Shown here: positions 25,963 through 35,178 of the stretch, piece by piece
Layout: every line of letters starts with the position of its first letter
How positions within the stretch are numbered: the stretch's first letter is position 1
Assembly (NCBI RefSeq): GCF_009846745.1
Contig: NZ_AQPF01000017.1
Location: forward strand, 13,394 to 77,393
Length of the DNA stretch: 64,000 nucleotides
Direction of reading: 5' to 3'
Source: Alloalcanivorax xiamenensis
Lineage (GTDB): Bacteria > Pseudomonadota > Gammaproteobacteria > Pseudomonadales > Alcanivoracaceae
The notes under the pieces: model-generated
Databases searched by the model: none
Seen by the model: the letters and a program-made list of their open reading frames with translations, nothing else
What the model was told of the DNA's origin: nothing
Translations under genes and position numbers: made by a program

Positions 25963-26850
25963 GTGGCGCAAGACAAATTTCGCAATATCGGCCTGATCGC
26001 CCGTTCCGAAAGCGAGCAGGCGCTGTACTCCATGCGCCAGCTGATTCACTTTCTGCACGGTCGTGACTGCACTGTCATTCTGGAAAAGGGCATTGCCGGC
26101 AGTCTCCCGGAAATGGGACTGCAGGCGGCCAGCGCCGCTCAGATGGGCGAATCCTGTGATCTGGTGATCGTGGTCGGCGGCGACGGCAGCCTGCTCGGCG
26201 CGGCCCGTACCCTGGCCCGTTACGATGTGCCGGTGCTGGGGGTGAACCGGGGGCATCTGGGCTTCCTCACCGATATTCTGCCTTCGGAAATCGAATCCCG
26301 GGTCGGTCAGGTGCTGGACGGTGAATACACCACCGAGCGTCGCTTCCTGCTGGATATGGAGGTACGGCGCGGCAATCTGGTGATGGGCGAGGGCAGCGCG
26401 CTTAATGACGTGGTGCTGCTCTCCGGTGACAGTGTCCACATGATCGACTTCGAGCTGATCATCGACGGCCATTTCGTCTATGGGCAGCGTTCCGACGGCC
26501 TGATCATCTCCACGCCCACCGGTTCCACCGCCTACGCTCTGTCCGGCGGCGGTCCGATCATGCATCCCCGTCTGGATGCCATGGTGCTGGTGCCGATGAA
26601 CCCCCATACCCTGACCAGCCGGCCCCTGGTGGTGGACGGTAACAGCGAGATCAAGATCCAGATCACCACCGAGAAAGTGAACCCCCTGGTGAGCTGCGAC
26701 GGCACTTCCGGAGTGCGATTACAACTGGGCGACGTCATCGCCATTCGCAAAAAGCCCCATCGTTTGCAGTTGATCCACCCGCCGGGGCACGATTTCTACC
26801 AGGCCTGCCGTTCCAAACTGGGCTGGAGCACCCGTCCGGGGGATAATTGA
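25963..26850 (+). CDS. nadK: NAD kinase
   Basis: 295-aa NAD kinase (NAD + ATP to NADP). The signature GGDGSLLGAARTLA is near residue 70, GVNRGHLGFLTD follows, then NDVVLL, and SDGLIISTPTGSTAYALSGGGP is the conserved C-terminal block. GTG 25963 (VAQDKFRNIGLIARSE) is chosen because it gives the family length and aligns with the usual FRNIG opening. An in-frame ATG at 25882 would overlap the previous gene by 38 bases. No strong ribosome site is visible. Confidence 0.93.
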   Translation: MAQDKFRNIGLIARSESEQALYSMRQLIHFLHGRDCTVILEKGIAGSLPEMGLQAASAAQMGESCDLVIVVGGDGSLLGAARTLARYDVPVLGVNRGHLGFLTDILPSEIESRVGQVLDGEYTTERRFLLDMEVRRGNLVMGEGSALNDVVLLSGDSVHMIDFELIIDGHFVYGQRSDGLIISTPTGSTAYALSGGGPIMHPRLDAMVLVPMNPHTLTSRPLVVDGNSEIKIQITTEKVNPLVSCDGTSGVRLQLGDVIAIRKKPHRLQLIHPPGHDFYQACRSKLGWSTRPGDN

Positions 26851-26907
26851 GGTTCGTCTCGGAGTAAAGCGGGTGGACCACCGCTGGCACGGAAGGGGCC
26901 ACGAAGT

Positions 26908-26983
26908 CGCTGTGGGAAGCTTGCTTGCAAGCGAAGGGCTTCCGGGCCCCATGATTCGCTTGCAAGCAAGCTTCCCACAGCGG
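26908..26983. repeat. REP-like inverted pair R2
   Basis: CGCTGTGGGAAGCTTGCTTG and its inverse flank about 25 bases between nadK and the yeaC-like gene. Confidence 0.85.
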
Positions 26984-27088
26984 CGTTGTAGCGGCCTTTT
27001 TATGTCTCCAAGGCCGACAACACCACCACGATGAACCATAATTGATGGCCGACCGCCGTCCCAACCATGTCACAACCCGAGAGGGATG

Positions 27089-27367
27089 ATGAATTTTTCC
27101 AATTTCGAGCAGTTGATTGATTCCATGACCCTGGAAGTGTGGCACGGCCTGCGTCGTGCCGTGGAACTGGGGCGCTGGCCCGATGGCCGCCAGGTTTCCG
27201 CCGAGCAGCGGGAACTGTGCCTGCAGGCCATCATCGCCTGGGAAGCCAGGAACCTGCCTGAAGAAGAGCGTACCGGTTATGTGCCTTCCCATTGCAAAAG
27301 CAGTGAAGCGGACAGTGATCAGCCAGTGGATCTGCAACCGGCCCCCGAGCGGAAAGGAGAGCACTGA
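27089..27367 (+). CDS. yeaC: YeaC-like DUF1315 protein
   Basis: 92-aa small protein of the DUF1315 family. MTLEVWHGLRRAVELGRWPD and LCLQAIIAWEARNLPEEERT match the E. coli YeaC pattern. Function is not established. ATG 27089 is preferred over the adjacent ATG 27086 because GAGAGGG sits directly before. Its stop overlaps the pepN start (TGATG), so the two are translationally coupled. Confidence 0.8.
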   Translation: MNFSNFEQLIDSMTLEVWHGLRRAVELGRWPDGRQVSAEQRELCLQAIIAWEARNLPEEERTGYVPSHCKSSEADSDQPVDLQPAPERKGEH

Positions 27368-29994
27368 TGCGTGATGGCAGCCCGGCCAATGTTACCCGCC
27401 TGGCGGACTATCTGCCGCCGGCCTATCTGGTCCCGCGTACCCATCTGGACGTGGATATCCGTGACGGCCACACCCTGGTCACCGCCACCCTGACGCTGGA
27501 GCGTAATCCGGCCCGGGAAGACCAACCGGAAGACCTGGTGCTCGACGGCGAGCACCTGGAACTGGTGTCACTGAGTCTGGACGGTGCGCCGTTGCCGGCT
27601 TCCCGCTATCGCGAGGCGGAGGGCCGCCTGACCGTGTTCGCGGTGCCGGAGCGTTTCGAATTGACCTCGGTGGTTCGCATCGAACCGGAAAAGAACACCG
27701 CTCTGGAGGGGCTGTATCGCTCCAACGGCATGTATTGCACGCAATGCGAGGCGGAAGGGTTCCGCCGCATCACCTGGTTCCCGGATCGCCCGGACGTGCT
27801 CAGCCGGTTCACCACCACGGTGCGGGCCGACCGCGAGCACTACCCGTTGCTGTTGTCCAACGGTAACCCGGTGGCCAGTGGGGAAGAGGGCAACGATGAC
27901 AAGGAGAGCGGCCGGCACTGGGTCACCTGGGAAGACCCGTTCCCCAAGCCCTGCTACCTGTTCGCCCTGGTGGCTGGCGATCTGGCCTGCCTCAAGGACA
28001 CCTTTACCACTGCTTCCGGTCGCGCAGTGGCCCTGCATCTTTACGCTGAACACCGGGATCTGGACAAACTCGACCACGCCATGGTGTCACTGAAAAAAGC
28101 CATGGCCTGGGATGAAAAGGTGTACGGCCGTGAGTACGACCTGGACATCTTCCAGATCGTCGCCGTCAGCCATTTCAACATGGGCGCGATGGAAAACAAG
28201 GGCCTCAACATCTTCAACACCGCCTGTGTGCTGGCCCATCCGGCCACCACCACCGACGCCGCTTTCGAGCGGGTGGAATCGGTGGTGGCCCACGAGTACT
28301 TCCACAACTGGAGCGGTAACCGGGTCACCTGCCGGGACTGGTTCCAGCTTAGCCTCAAGGAAGGTTTCACCGTATTCCGGGATCAGGAATTCTCCTCGGA
28401 TATGAATTCGCGGGCGGTGGTGCGGGTGGAGAATGTGAATTTCCTGGTCAATCACCAGTTCCCGGAAGACCAGGGCCCTCTGGCCCACCCGGTGCGTCCG
28501 GCGCAGTATCAGAAGATCGACAATTTCTACACGCTGACCGTGTACGAAAAAGGCGCGGAAGTGGTGCGCATGCAGCATGAGCTGCTGGGCGCCGGGGATT
28601 TCCGCCGCGCCACGGATCTGTACTTCGAGCGCTTCGACGGAAAGGCGGTGACCTGCGATGACTTCGTCGCCTGCATGGAGGAAGTGTCCGGGCGGGACCT
28701 GACTGGGTTCAAACGCTGGTACAGTCAGGCCGGTACCCCCATCGTCAGTGCCGAGGACACCTATGTGGATGGCCTCTACAGCCTGACTCTGAGCCAGCAT
28801 ACCCCGGCGACCCCGGGGCAGGCGGACAAACAGCCGCTGATGATTCCGGTCAAATTGGCGCTGTTGGATCCGCAAGGTAAACCGCTGGCGCTGAACGACC
28901 AGGGTGACACCGAAACCGTGGTGATTCTGGAGCGGGCCACGCAGACTTTCTCGTTCCCGCTGCCGATCCAGCCGACGCCCTCCCTGCTGCGCGGGTTCTC
29001 GGCGCCGGTGATCCTGCGCTACGACTTCGACGAAACCCAACTGCGGACGCTGCTGGCTCACGACAGCGACGGCTTCTGCCGCTGGGATGCGGCCCAACGT
29101 CTGTACTTTTCGGCGCTGGCGCGAATGATCGAGCAGGGTGAGAGCGCCGGGCAGCAACTTGAACGGCTGCGTCCGGCCCTGGAGGGAGTGATCCGGCGTG
29201 CCGCCGAGGATCCGGCCCAGGCCGCGTTGCTGCTGACTCTGCCCACCGAGACCGCCATCGGCGACCGTCATTCGCCGCTGGATCCGGGCCGGGTGCACCG
29301 CGCCGCCCATGCGTTCAAGGTGGCTTTGGGGCAGGCTTTAAGCGAGGACTGGTGGCGCCTGGCCGAGTCCCTGCATGAGCCGGAATATCGCGCCGACGGT
29401 GATGCCATGGGCAAACGCCGTCTGCGTCTGCTGGCCCTGTCCTACCTGGGCCTGGCCGAAGCCGACGGTATCGCCGACGAGTTAGGGCGGACCTTCCGTG
29501 ATGCCGCCTGCATGACCGAGGAGATCGGAGCCCTGGGGATTCTGGTGAGCAATGCCCTGGACGGCGCCGGGCCGGCGCTGGAGCAGTTCGCCGAGCGCTG
29601 GCGGGACGAAGAGCTGGTGATGGACCAGTGGTTCGCGGTACAGGCGGCGGTGCCCGGGCCGGCCACCGTGGCGCGGGCGAGGGCGCTGATGTCCCACCCC
29701 GCCTTCGAATGGACCCAGCCCAACCGGGTACGAGCGCTGATCGGTACCCTGGTCAACGGCAACCCCTCGGCCTTCCACGCCGAGGACGGCAGCGGCCATC
29801 GCCTGTTCGCCGAGACGCTGAAGACACTGGATGCCATCAATCCACAAATCGCCGCCCGGCTTGGTAACGGCGCGGCGCGGCTGGATCGTCTGCGGGAGGA
29901 CCTGTCGACGTCGCTGCGCACGGCCTTGAACGAGGTGCGTGAAGGGGCCTCCGCCAATCTGGCGGAAGTGTTGGATCGTATTCTCGGGGCCTGA
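27367..29994 (+). CDS. pepN: Aminopeptidase N (M1 metallopeptidase)
   Basis: 875-aa zinc aminopeptidase that removes N-terminal residues from peptides in the cytosol. The exopeptidase motif GAMEN is at 273-277. The zinc site is HEYFH at 309-313 with the third ligand Glu332, exactly the HExxH-x18-E spacing. Length matches bacterial PepN. A strong GGAAAGGAGAG site precedes the ATG at 27367. The stop overlaps the next start (TGATGA). Confidence 0.96.
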   Translation: MRDGSPANVTRLADYLPPAYLVPRTHLDVDIRDGHTLVTATLTLERNPAREDQPEDLVLDGEHLELVSLSLDGAPLPASRYREAEGRLTVFAVPERFELTSVVRIEPEKNTALEGLYRSNGMYCTQCEAEGFRRITWFPDRPDVLSRFTTTVRADREHYPLLLSNGNPVASGEEGNDDKESGRHWVTWEDPFPKPCYLFALVAGDLACLKDTFTTASGRAVALHLYAEHRDLDKLDHAMVSLKKAMAWDEKVYGREYDLDIFQIVAVSHFNMGAMENKGLNIFNTACVLAHPATTTDAAFERVESVVAHEYFHNWSGNRVTCRDWFQLSLKEGFTVFRDQEFSSDMNSRAVVRVENVNFLVNHQFPEDQGPLAHPVRPAQYQKIDNFYTLTVYEKGAEVVRMQHELLGAGDFRRATDLYFERFDGKAVTCDDFVACMEEVSGRDLTGFKRWYSQAGTPIVSAEDTYVDGLYSLTLSQHTPATPGQADKQPLMIPVKLALLDPQGKPLALNDQGDTETVVILERATQTFSFPLPIQPTPSLLRGFSAPVILRYDFDETQLRTLLAHDSDGFCRWDAAQRLYFSALARMIEQGESAGQQLERLRPALEGVIRRAAEDPAQAALLLTLPTETAIGDRHSPLDPGRVHRAAHAFKVALGQALSEDWWRLAESLHEPEYRADGDAMGKRRLRLLALSYLGLAEADGIADELGRTFRDAACMTEEIGALGILVSNALDGAGPALEQFAERWRDEELVMDQWFAVQAAVPGPATVARARALMSHPAFEWTQPNRVRALIGTLVNGNPSAFHAEDGSGHRLFAETLKTLDAINPQIAARLGNGAARLDRLREDLSTSLRTALNEVREGASANLAEVLDRILGA

Positions 29995-31343
29995 TGAAAC
30001 GCTATCCGTTGCTCTTGCTGGCCGGGCTGATCGTCGGGCTGGCGGTGCAGCCGGCCTCGGCGGCGGTGAGTGAGCAGGACGCCCGGCGGTTGTCCGCGGA
30101 CCTGACCCCGCTGGGGGGTGAACGGGCCGGCAATACCGAGCCGTCCTCATCGCCGCTGGCGATTCCCCGATGGCGCGGTGATGGCTGCCGGGCCCCGGCG
30201 ACGGATCAGCCTTTGCTGCGCATTGACGCGGGCAACCTGAACCAATACGAGGCCGACCTGCCGCAAGGGGTGGCGGCGATGATTCGCCGCTATCCCGACA
30301 GCTTTTACCTGCCGGTCTACCGCAGCCGCCGCACCGCGACGGCGCCGGAGTGGGTTTATCGCAATACCGCTCTTAACGCGGTGCGCGCGAAGCTTTCCGG
30401 GCGCGGGGTGGCCGGGGCCTTTGGCGGTATCCCGTTCCCCATACCGCACGGCGATGCCGGCGCCCGTGGCCGCCAGGCAATGTGGAATCATGTGCTGCGC
30501 TGGCGGGGTGTGTTGATGGAGCGCCAGTCCAGCCAGCTGTCGGTGCGCGCCAGTGGTGGCTATCGCCGCGTCAGTGCACGACAAAGTCTGTACTTCCCCT
30601 ATTACGATCAGCGCCTGAACGGCGAGCGCCTCGGGCCCCGCTATCTGTACTACTACTCGCGGATCCTGGCGCCGGCGCGGCTGGCCGGCGGCGCGGTGTT
30701 GATGTACGACACCCTCGACCCGGCGCGGATGCCACGCCAGTCCTGGGGCTATGATGTGGGGCGGCAGCGCGTGCGCCGGGCGCCGGAAATCGCTTACGAC
30801 GCCGTGCTGGCCGGCAGTGACGGTCTGCGCACCGTCGACGACGCGGATCTGTTCAACGGGGCCCTGGACAAGTACCACTGGCGGTTGCTGTATCCGCGGC
30901 CGGTGGAACGCTTCATCCCTTACAACAACGATTTCCATATCGATCTGGAGCGGGAGGGTAAACTCCTGCGCCGGGGGCATTTGAATCCGGCACGAACCCG
31001 TTGGGAGCGGCACCGGGTGTGGGTGGTGGAAGGGCGCCTGCGGGAAGGCGAGCGGCACATTTATTCGCGCCGCCGTTTCTATATCGACGAGGACAGCTGG
31101 CAAATCGCGGCGGCGGACCAGTACGACCTCAGCGGTGCGCTGTGGCGGGTCAGCCTGGCCTACAGCAAATGCTATCCTCGGATTCCGGCGGTGTGGACCG
31201 CTCTGGATGCCTATCACGACCTGCGCGAGGGGCGCTATCATTTGCGCTTCACCGAGACTGGCGCAGCCGGCGCGCTGGTGTTTCCGGAAACGTTACCGGA
31301 CGAGAGGGATTTCCTGCCCTCCGCCTTGCCTGACCGGAGGTAG
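29994..31343 (+). CDS. DUF1329 outer-membrane-lipid related protein
   Basis: 449 aa with a signal peptide (LLLLAGLIVGLAVQPASA). The body fits DUF1329, a LolA-like fold often found with RND-type lipid exporters. Visible pieces are GGIPFPIPHG, a run of Tyr-rich strands (YLYYYSRILAPARLAGG), and RFYIDEDSWQIAAADQYD near the C-terminus. It is probably periplasmic. It is coupled to pepN by a TGATGA overlap, which is an odd pairing. The exact role is unknown. Confidence 0.82.
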   Translation: MKRYPLLLLAGLIVGLAVQPASAAVSEQDARRLSADLTPLGGERAGNTEPSSSPLAIPRWRGDGCRAPATDQPLLRIDAGNLNQYEADLPQGVAAMIRRYPDSFYLPVYRSRRTATAPEWVYRNTALNAVRAKLSGRGVAGAFGGIPFPIPHGDAGARGRQAMWNHVLRWRGVLMERQSSQLSVRASGGYRRVSARQSLYFPYYDQRLNGERLGPRYLYYYSRILAPARLAGGAVLMYDTLDPARMPRQSWGYDVGRQRVRRAPEIAYDAVLAGSDGLRTVDDADLFNGALDKYHWRLLYPRPVERFIPYNNDFHIDLEREGKLLRRGHLNPARTRWERHRVWVVEGRLREGERHIYSRRRFYIDEDSWQIAAADQYDLSGALWRVSLAYSKCYPRIPAVWTALDAYHDLREGRYHLRFTETGAAGALVFPETLPDERDFLPSALPDRR

Positions 31344-31374
31344 GATAAAACGAGAGACTACTGCTGCCCCAGAG

Positions 31375-31444
31375 TTCGCTGCCAAGGCAGCTTCCCACGG
31401 CGGCTTCGTGGCTTCCTCTGTGTGAAGCTGCCTTGGCAGCGAAT
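31375..31444. repeat. REP-like inverted pair R3 (variant arm)
   Basis: TTCGCTGCCAAGGCAGCTTC and its inverse GAAGCTGCCTTGGCAGCGAA flank about 30 bases in the gap before pyrD. This is the GCCAAGGCAGC version of the family. Confidence 0.8.
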
Positions 31445-31526
31445 GCCGGCTTCGCAAACCGGGCAGGACGGCTTGGTTCCCGATATAATCCCGGCCGTTG
31501 TCGCCCACGAAGGAACCGGAACGCCC

Positions 31527-32543
31527 ATGCTTTATTCCCTCGCTCGCCCCCTGTTGTTTTCCCTGTCCGCCGAACGCAGCCACGATCTTACTCTGGCGGC
31601 CCTGCGCCATGGCGCTGGCAAGCTCTATCCGGGCCGGATACCGGACCGGCCGGTGCGGGTGATGGGGCTGGACTTCCCCAATCCGGTGGGGCTGGCGGCG
31701 GGGTTGGACAAGAACGGAGACTGCGTCCGGGGTCTGGCGGATCTGGGTTTTGGTTTTCTCGAAATAGGGACGGTGACACCACGTCCGCAGCCCGGCAATC
31801 CGCGGCCGCGTTTGTTCCGCTTGCCCCGCTCCCGCGCGGTGATCAACCGTATGGGGTTCAATAACAAAGGCGTGGACTACCTGGTGGAAGCGGTCCGTGG
31901 CAGCGGCTACAAAGGCGTGCTCGGCATCAATATCGGCAAAAACAAGAACACGCCGATGGAGCAGGCGGTGGACGACTACCTGCACTGCCAGCGCAAGGTG
32001 CATGCCCTGGCCAGCTATCTGGTGGTCAACGTGTCCTCGCCGAACACACCGGGCCTGCGCGAGCTGCAGCATGGCGAGGCATTGAATGCGCTGTTGGGCA
32101 CTTTGCGCGAGGAGCAGAGCAAGCTCGACCAGCGCAATGGCTGGAAGGTGCCGCTGGTGGTCAAGATCGCTCCGGACAACAGCGACGAGGAACTGGCGTC
32201 CATGGCGGAAGCCTTCGTGCGGCACGGTATTGACGGGGTCTGTGTCGGTAACACTACGTTGGAGCGGCCTCTTGTCGCCGGCGAGCCACAGGGTGACGAG
32301 CAGGGTGGCCTCAGCGGTGCCCCGCTGAAACCGATCGCTCACCGCGCGCTGGACGTGGTCAGCCGCGGCTTGAATGGCCGCGTGCCGTTGATCGGTGTCG
32401 GCGGCATCATGAGTGGCGAGGATGCCCTGGAAAAGCGGCGTCTCGGTGCCGATCTGGTGCAGATCTACAGTGGCCTGATTTACCGGGGCCCGGAACTGAT
32501 CGGCGAGATCGCCCGGGCCTGGCCGAGGGCAGGTAAGCGCTAG
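31527..32543 (+). CDS. pyrD: Dihydroorotate dehydrogenase (quinone)
   Basis: 338-aa class 2 dihydroorotate dehydrogenase (pyrimidine synthesis, membrane-associated, quinone-linked FMN enzyme). NPVGLAAGLDKNGDCV and NRMGFNNKG are the conserved N-terminal motifs. The catalytic Ser is in VNVSSPNTPGLR, and IGVGGIMSGEDA with YSGLIYRGP forms the FMN end. ATG 31527 follows CGAAGGAA and gives the usual length. It converges on the lipoprotein gene with a 21-bp gap. pyrD-rmf-rlmKL proximity matches P. aeruginosa. Confidence 0.95.
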   Translation: MLYSLARPLLFSLSAERSHDLTLAALRHGAGKLYPGRIPDRPVRVMGLDFPNPVGLAAGLDKNGDCVRGLADLGFGFLEIGTVTPRPQPGNPRPRLFRLPRSRAVINRMGFNNKGVDYLVEAVRGSGYKGVLGINIGKNKNTPMEQAVDDYLHCQRKVHALASYLVVNVSSPNTPGLRELQHGEALNALLGTLREEQSKLDQRNGWKVPLVVKIAPDNSDEELASMAEAFVRHGIDGVCVGNTTLERPLVAGEPQGDEQGGLSGAPLKPIAHRALDVVSRGLNGRVPLIGVGGIMSGEDALEKRRLGADLVQIYSGLIYRGPELIGEIARAWPRAGKR

Positions 32544-32564
32544 TCCGGCTCGGTGGTATCCGGC

Positions 32565-34352
32565 TTACTGTTTCAGTGCCACGTCAAAGTGATACTCGAC
32601 CTGCTGTTCGCGGCCGGGGCGCACAAGTAACAAGCGCTCCGGCGTGCCGTAAAAATGGTGCGCCCATTGCGGAGGTCGTGACTGGTCGCGGTGATAATGG
32701 TAGCCCACGGTGGCGAGATGCTTGAGGTAACGTCCACTGTCATCCTGCGCCAACACCAGCAACTGGCGATTGTCGTGTGAGGGTGCGGTGACGAACATAT
32801 TATCGAGTAACCGGGCCCCTTCCGGGAGGGCCTGCGCCCGCACCCACCGGGATTGGATCTCCGGACGCTGATTGATCAGCAGACGTCCGCGAACCCGCGC
32901 GGGCGGGGTCGGAAAGGCTTGGGGATGGTACTCCAACCGGTTCACGGTGAAGCGAAACCATTGCTCGCGCTGGTCCTGTTCGTCCGGTAACGGAATCAGC
33001 TCCCCCTCGGAGTCCAGGAAGGCCACCTCGATCAGTTTCTCGAAACGATCAAAAGCGGAAATAAAGTGGTCGCTGGGCACGGAGGGGTAATGGAACCGCA
33101 CCGAGGCGGGTGTCCCCTGGTGGCCGGCCACCTCGCCAAGACCCACCAGGGAAACGGTGATGATCCGGCTCAAACGGTCGGGCGGCCACTCCCAGGGCCG
33201 GGTCTCATCGAAACGCCGGAGCGTCGGATCGTACACCGTGGCGGTGGTGGGAATGGCGATCGGAGTAGGCGTATTGGTGGCGGCCTGGAATTGCACCGGG
33301 GTGAGCGTCAGCGTTTCTTCGCGGTGCTGATAACCGTTCACCCCCACCAGCAGAACCTCCAGTTCGGCGATGGGCCCGGCGAACGTGGCCTGATGGTAAG
33401 ACGTGTCGCCATGTTCTTCACGCAGAGCCTGTTGGCGGGCTTCCACCCGTGACTTCACGCTCTCCGGGTCGATCCCGTTGCCATCGATGGCATCATCAAT
33501 GGTGGCGTCGAGCAGATCCAGCATGGCCGCTTCAAGACCCGGTGGCCCGGTGTTCACCCCCAGTGTGGCCAGAGTGCGTCCGCTATCATCGCGGGCGTTG
33601 AGGATCACCGAGTCCCCGCCGGGGAAGGCGCTGTCCGCATCGGTTTTCACCGCCACCGTGGCCTGGTGATGATCCACCGAAACCAGGGTCACCTCGATGT
33701 CGCCGACGGTACGGCTTTCCCCCTGCTGGTTTGCCTCGAAGGCAAGGTGTTCAACGCCTCTTGGCACGGTCAGGGCAAGCCGGCCCTGCAGCATTGCCAC
33801 CGGCGGTGCTTCCTGGTTGCCCGGCATTACGGTGCGCAGGCCGGAACGGCGTTCCTGATAGATAGCGGGCCGGTCGATCATGCCGGGGCGGCTTGCCGTT
33901 GGCGTCAGCCGGGTGCCGTCGGAGAGTGTGGCGGCTGTCCACGACAGGGCATGCTCGAAGGGGTAGTCGAACGGCAGCACGATCTGGGTCCGTTCCGGCA
34001 TTAGTCTCGGGTTGTGTTCGATCAACAAACCGCGCACATAATTGTCGGCCATAGCCTGGGGGGAGCGGTAGTCGGCGAGGATCGCGAGCGATGGGGAGGC
34101 GTACTCCGGGGTTGCCGGCGGCAGGCTTTGCCGCAGTTCGGCCCGGCGCATCCAGAAGGCGGTATCGACGAGCCGGGATAGCTGTTCGCGTACGGTATCG
34201 TCCGGTACTTCCGCCAAACGTTCCTGATAGCGTTTCTGTTCGGCGTCCAACTGACTCAGTTGCTCATCGACGGAGCCGGGATCGCAGGCGGTCAGAACGA
34301 GTACGCCACAGAGTAGGGCGAGGATTTTCAACGGCGGCATGGTGGACCCCAT
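32565..34352 (-). CDS. Large lipoprotein of unknown function
   Basis: 595 aa with a lipoprotein signal: LKILALLCGVLVLTAC, a lipobox LTAC with Cys at about residue 23. A coiled stretch follows (LSQLDAEQKRYQERLAEV). The rest is a mixture of beta-rich segments with no motif I recognise. DP follows Cys, so outer versus inner membrane sorting is not clear; Asp at +2 can hold lipoproteins in the inner membrane. ATG 34352 has AAGGA 5 bases upstream; Met at 34340 is an alternative. It lies between rmf and pyrD, where I recall no such gene in P. aeruginosa. Confidence 0.7.
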   Translation of the reverse strand: MGSTMPPLKILALLCGVLVLTACDPGSVDEQLSQLDAEQKRYQERLAEVPDDTVREQLSRLVDTAFWMRRAELRQSLPPATPEYASPSLAILADYRSPQAMADNYVRGLLIEHNPRLMPERTQIVLPFDYPFEHALSWTAATLSDGTRLTPTASRPGMIDRPAIYQERRSGLRTVMPGNQEAPPVAMLQGRLALTVPRGVEHLAFEANQQGESRTVGDIEVTLVSVDHHQATVAVKTDADSAFPGGDSVILNARDDSGRTLATLGVNTGPPGLEAAMLDLLDATIDDAIDGNGIDPESVKSRVEARQQALREEHGDTSYHQATFAGPIAELEVLLVGVNGYQHREETLTLTPVQFQAATNTPTPIAIPTTATVYDPTLRRFDETRPWEWPPDRLSRIITVSLVGLGEVAGHQGTPASVRFHYPSVPSDHFISAFDRFEKLIEVAFLDSEGELIPLPDEQDQREQWFRFTVNRLEYHPQAFPTPPARVRGRLLINQRPEIQSRWVRAQALPEGARLLDNMFVTAPSHDNRQLLVLAQDDSGRYLKHLATVGYHYHRDQSRPPQWAHHFYGTPERLLLVRPGREQQVEYHFDVALKQ

Positions 34353-34445
34353 CCGGTTCCTTGGATACCGGGTCATCTTACACGGGAAAGACGGTGTTGC
34401 CAGAAGTCCCGGCCAGCGCCGCCGTCTTCAACAAAAATGCCAGGC

Positions 34446-34471
34446 AAAGAAAAGGGCCCGGGTGGGGCCCT
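34446..34471 (-). terminator. Rho-independent terminator downstream of rmf
   Basis: On the minus strand AGGGCCC-CACCC-GGGCCCT is followed by TTTCTTT. It lies about 86 bases after the rmf stop and before the lipoprotein gene. Confidence 0.82.
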
Positions 34472-34556
34472 ATGGGGTCGGCGCCAAGAGCGCCGGCGCT
34501 GTGGAGAACGGGTTGCTTTATCGGTTCATCATATCCGGTTCATTTCCCCCTTACGT

Positions 34557-34763
34557 TCAGCGGAGATCCTTGAGGTTGTGGATGCCGGCGACACCCACCA
34601 GGCCATGTAATTGATCAACGCGTCCTTCACGCCATCCGTTCAGCCAACTGCTGCGCGCCTGTAAAGCGTCGAAGGGACAAAAGTCTTTGGATTTTCCTTT
34701 GTAACCGGCCTGGTATCCGCGGCTGTAGGCCCGCTCCTCACGACTCCGTTTCTGTCTTTTCAT
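34557..34763 (-). CDS. rmf: Ribosome modulation factor
   Basis: 68-aa basic protein that dimerises ribosomes into inactive 100S particles in stationary phase. MKRQKRSREERAYSRGYQAG and the SSWLNGWREG motif match E. coli RMF (55 aa); it has a longer C-tail here. ATG 34763 has GAGGAAAG a few bases upstream; an upstream in-frame GTG is less likely. It is divergent from rlmKL, as in P. aeruginosa. Confidence 0.93.
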   Translation of the reverse strand: MKRQKRSREERAYSRGYQAGYKGKSKDFCPFDALQARSSWLNGWREGRVDQLHGLVGVAGIHNLKDLR

Positions 34764-35178
34764 GGACACTTTCCTCTTTCCTTCATCGTAATGACTGGGA
34801 ATATCCTGCTGATCCTCTCTGTGTCACAATGCGCCGCCCTGATTCCATACGGAATCTTCTCCGGCGGGGCGAGCCATCTGTCCGCCCGGATTCGTATTCC
34901 GGGCATTAATCCCCTGGCTCAAAGGCCCGTGATGCCGGTGGCGAGCACGAGTGATCAGGTGTTGGTAGTGCCTTGGTCCGCGCTCGTTATCGCGCAAACC
35001 ATTCTTCGAGTATGGGAAAGGGGGCCGCCCGTGTCGAATAACGAACGGCAATATGTGACGGCGTGGTTAAACGGATGCCGCATATTTGACGGTTTCGTGA
35101 AAGTTAGCCCATCCCATTGATTTGGCTGATAATTGTTCCGAGGCACCAAGCTGTGCAAACACCGATGAGGCATTTCCC
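34764..35178. other. Long divergent region between rmf and rlmKL
   Basis: 415 bases without a gene I can support. It contains two palindromes: GATTCC-ATAC-GGAATC (34841-34856) and CCCGGA-N7-TCCGGG (34885-34903). On the minus strand these could be hairpins in a long rmf leader. The right side would hold the rlmKL promoter. Base composition is lower in GC than the genes around it. Confidence 0.5.

Noticed and set aside
34791..35120. 109-aa plus-strand ORF between rmf and rlmKL
   Set aside because: Codon use is poor, there is no ribosome site, and it covers the promoter region and palindromes.
35122..35178. RlmKL start at the upstream TTG
   Set aside because: The extra 19 residues have no match to the family N-terminus, and ATG 35179 aligns with the E. 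coli protein.
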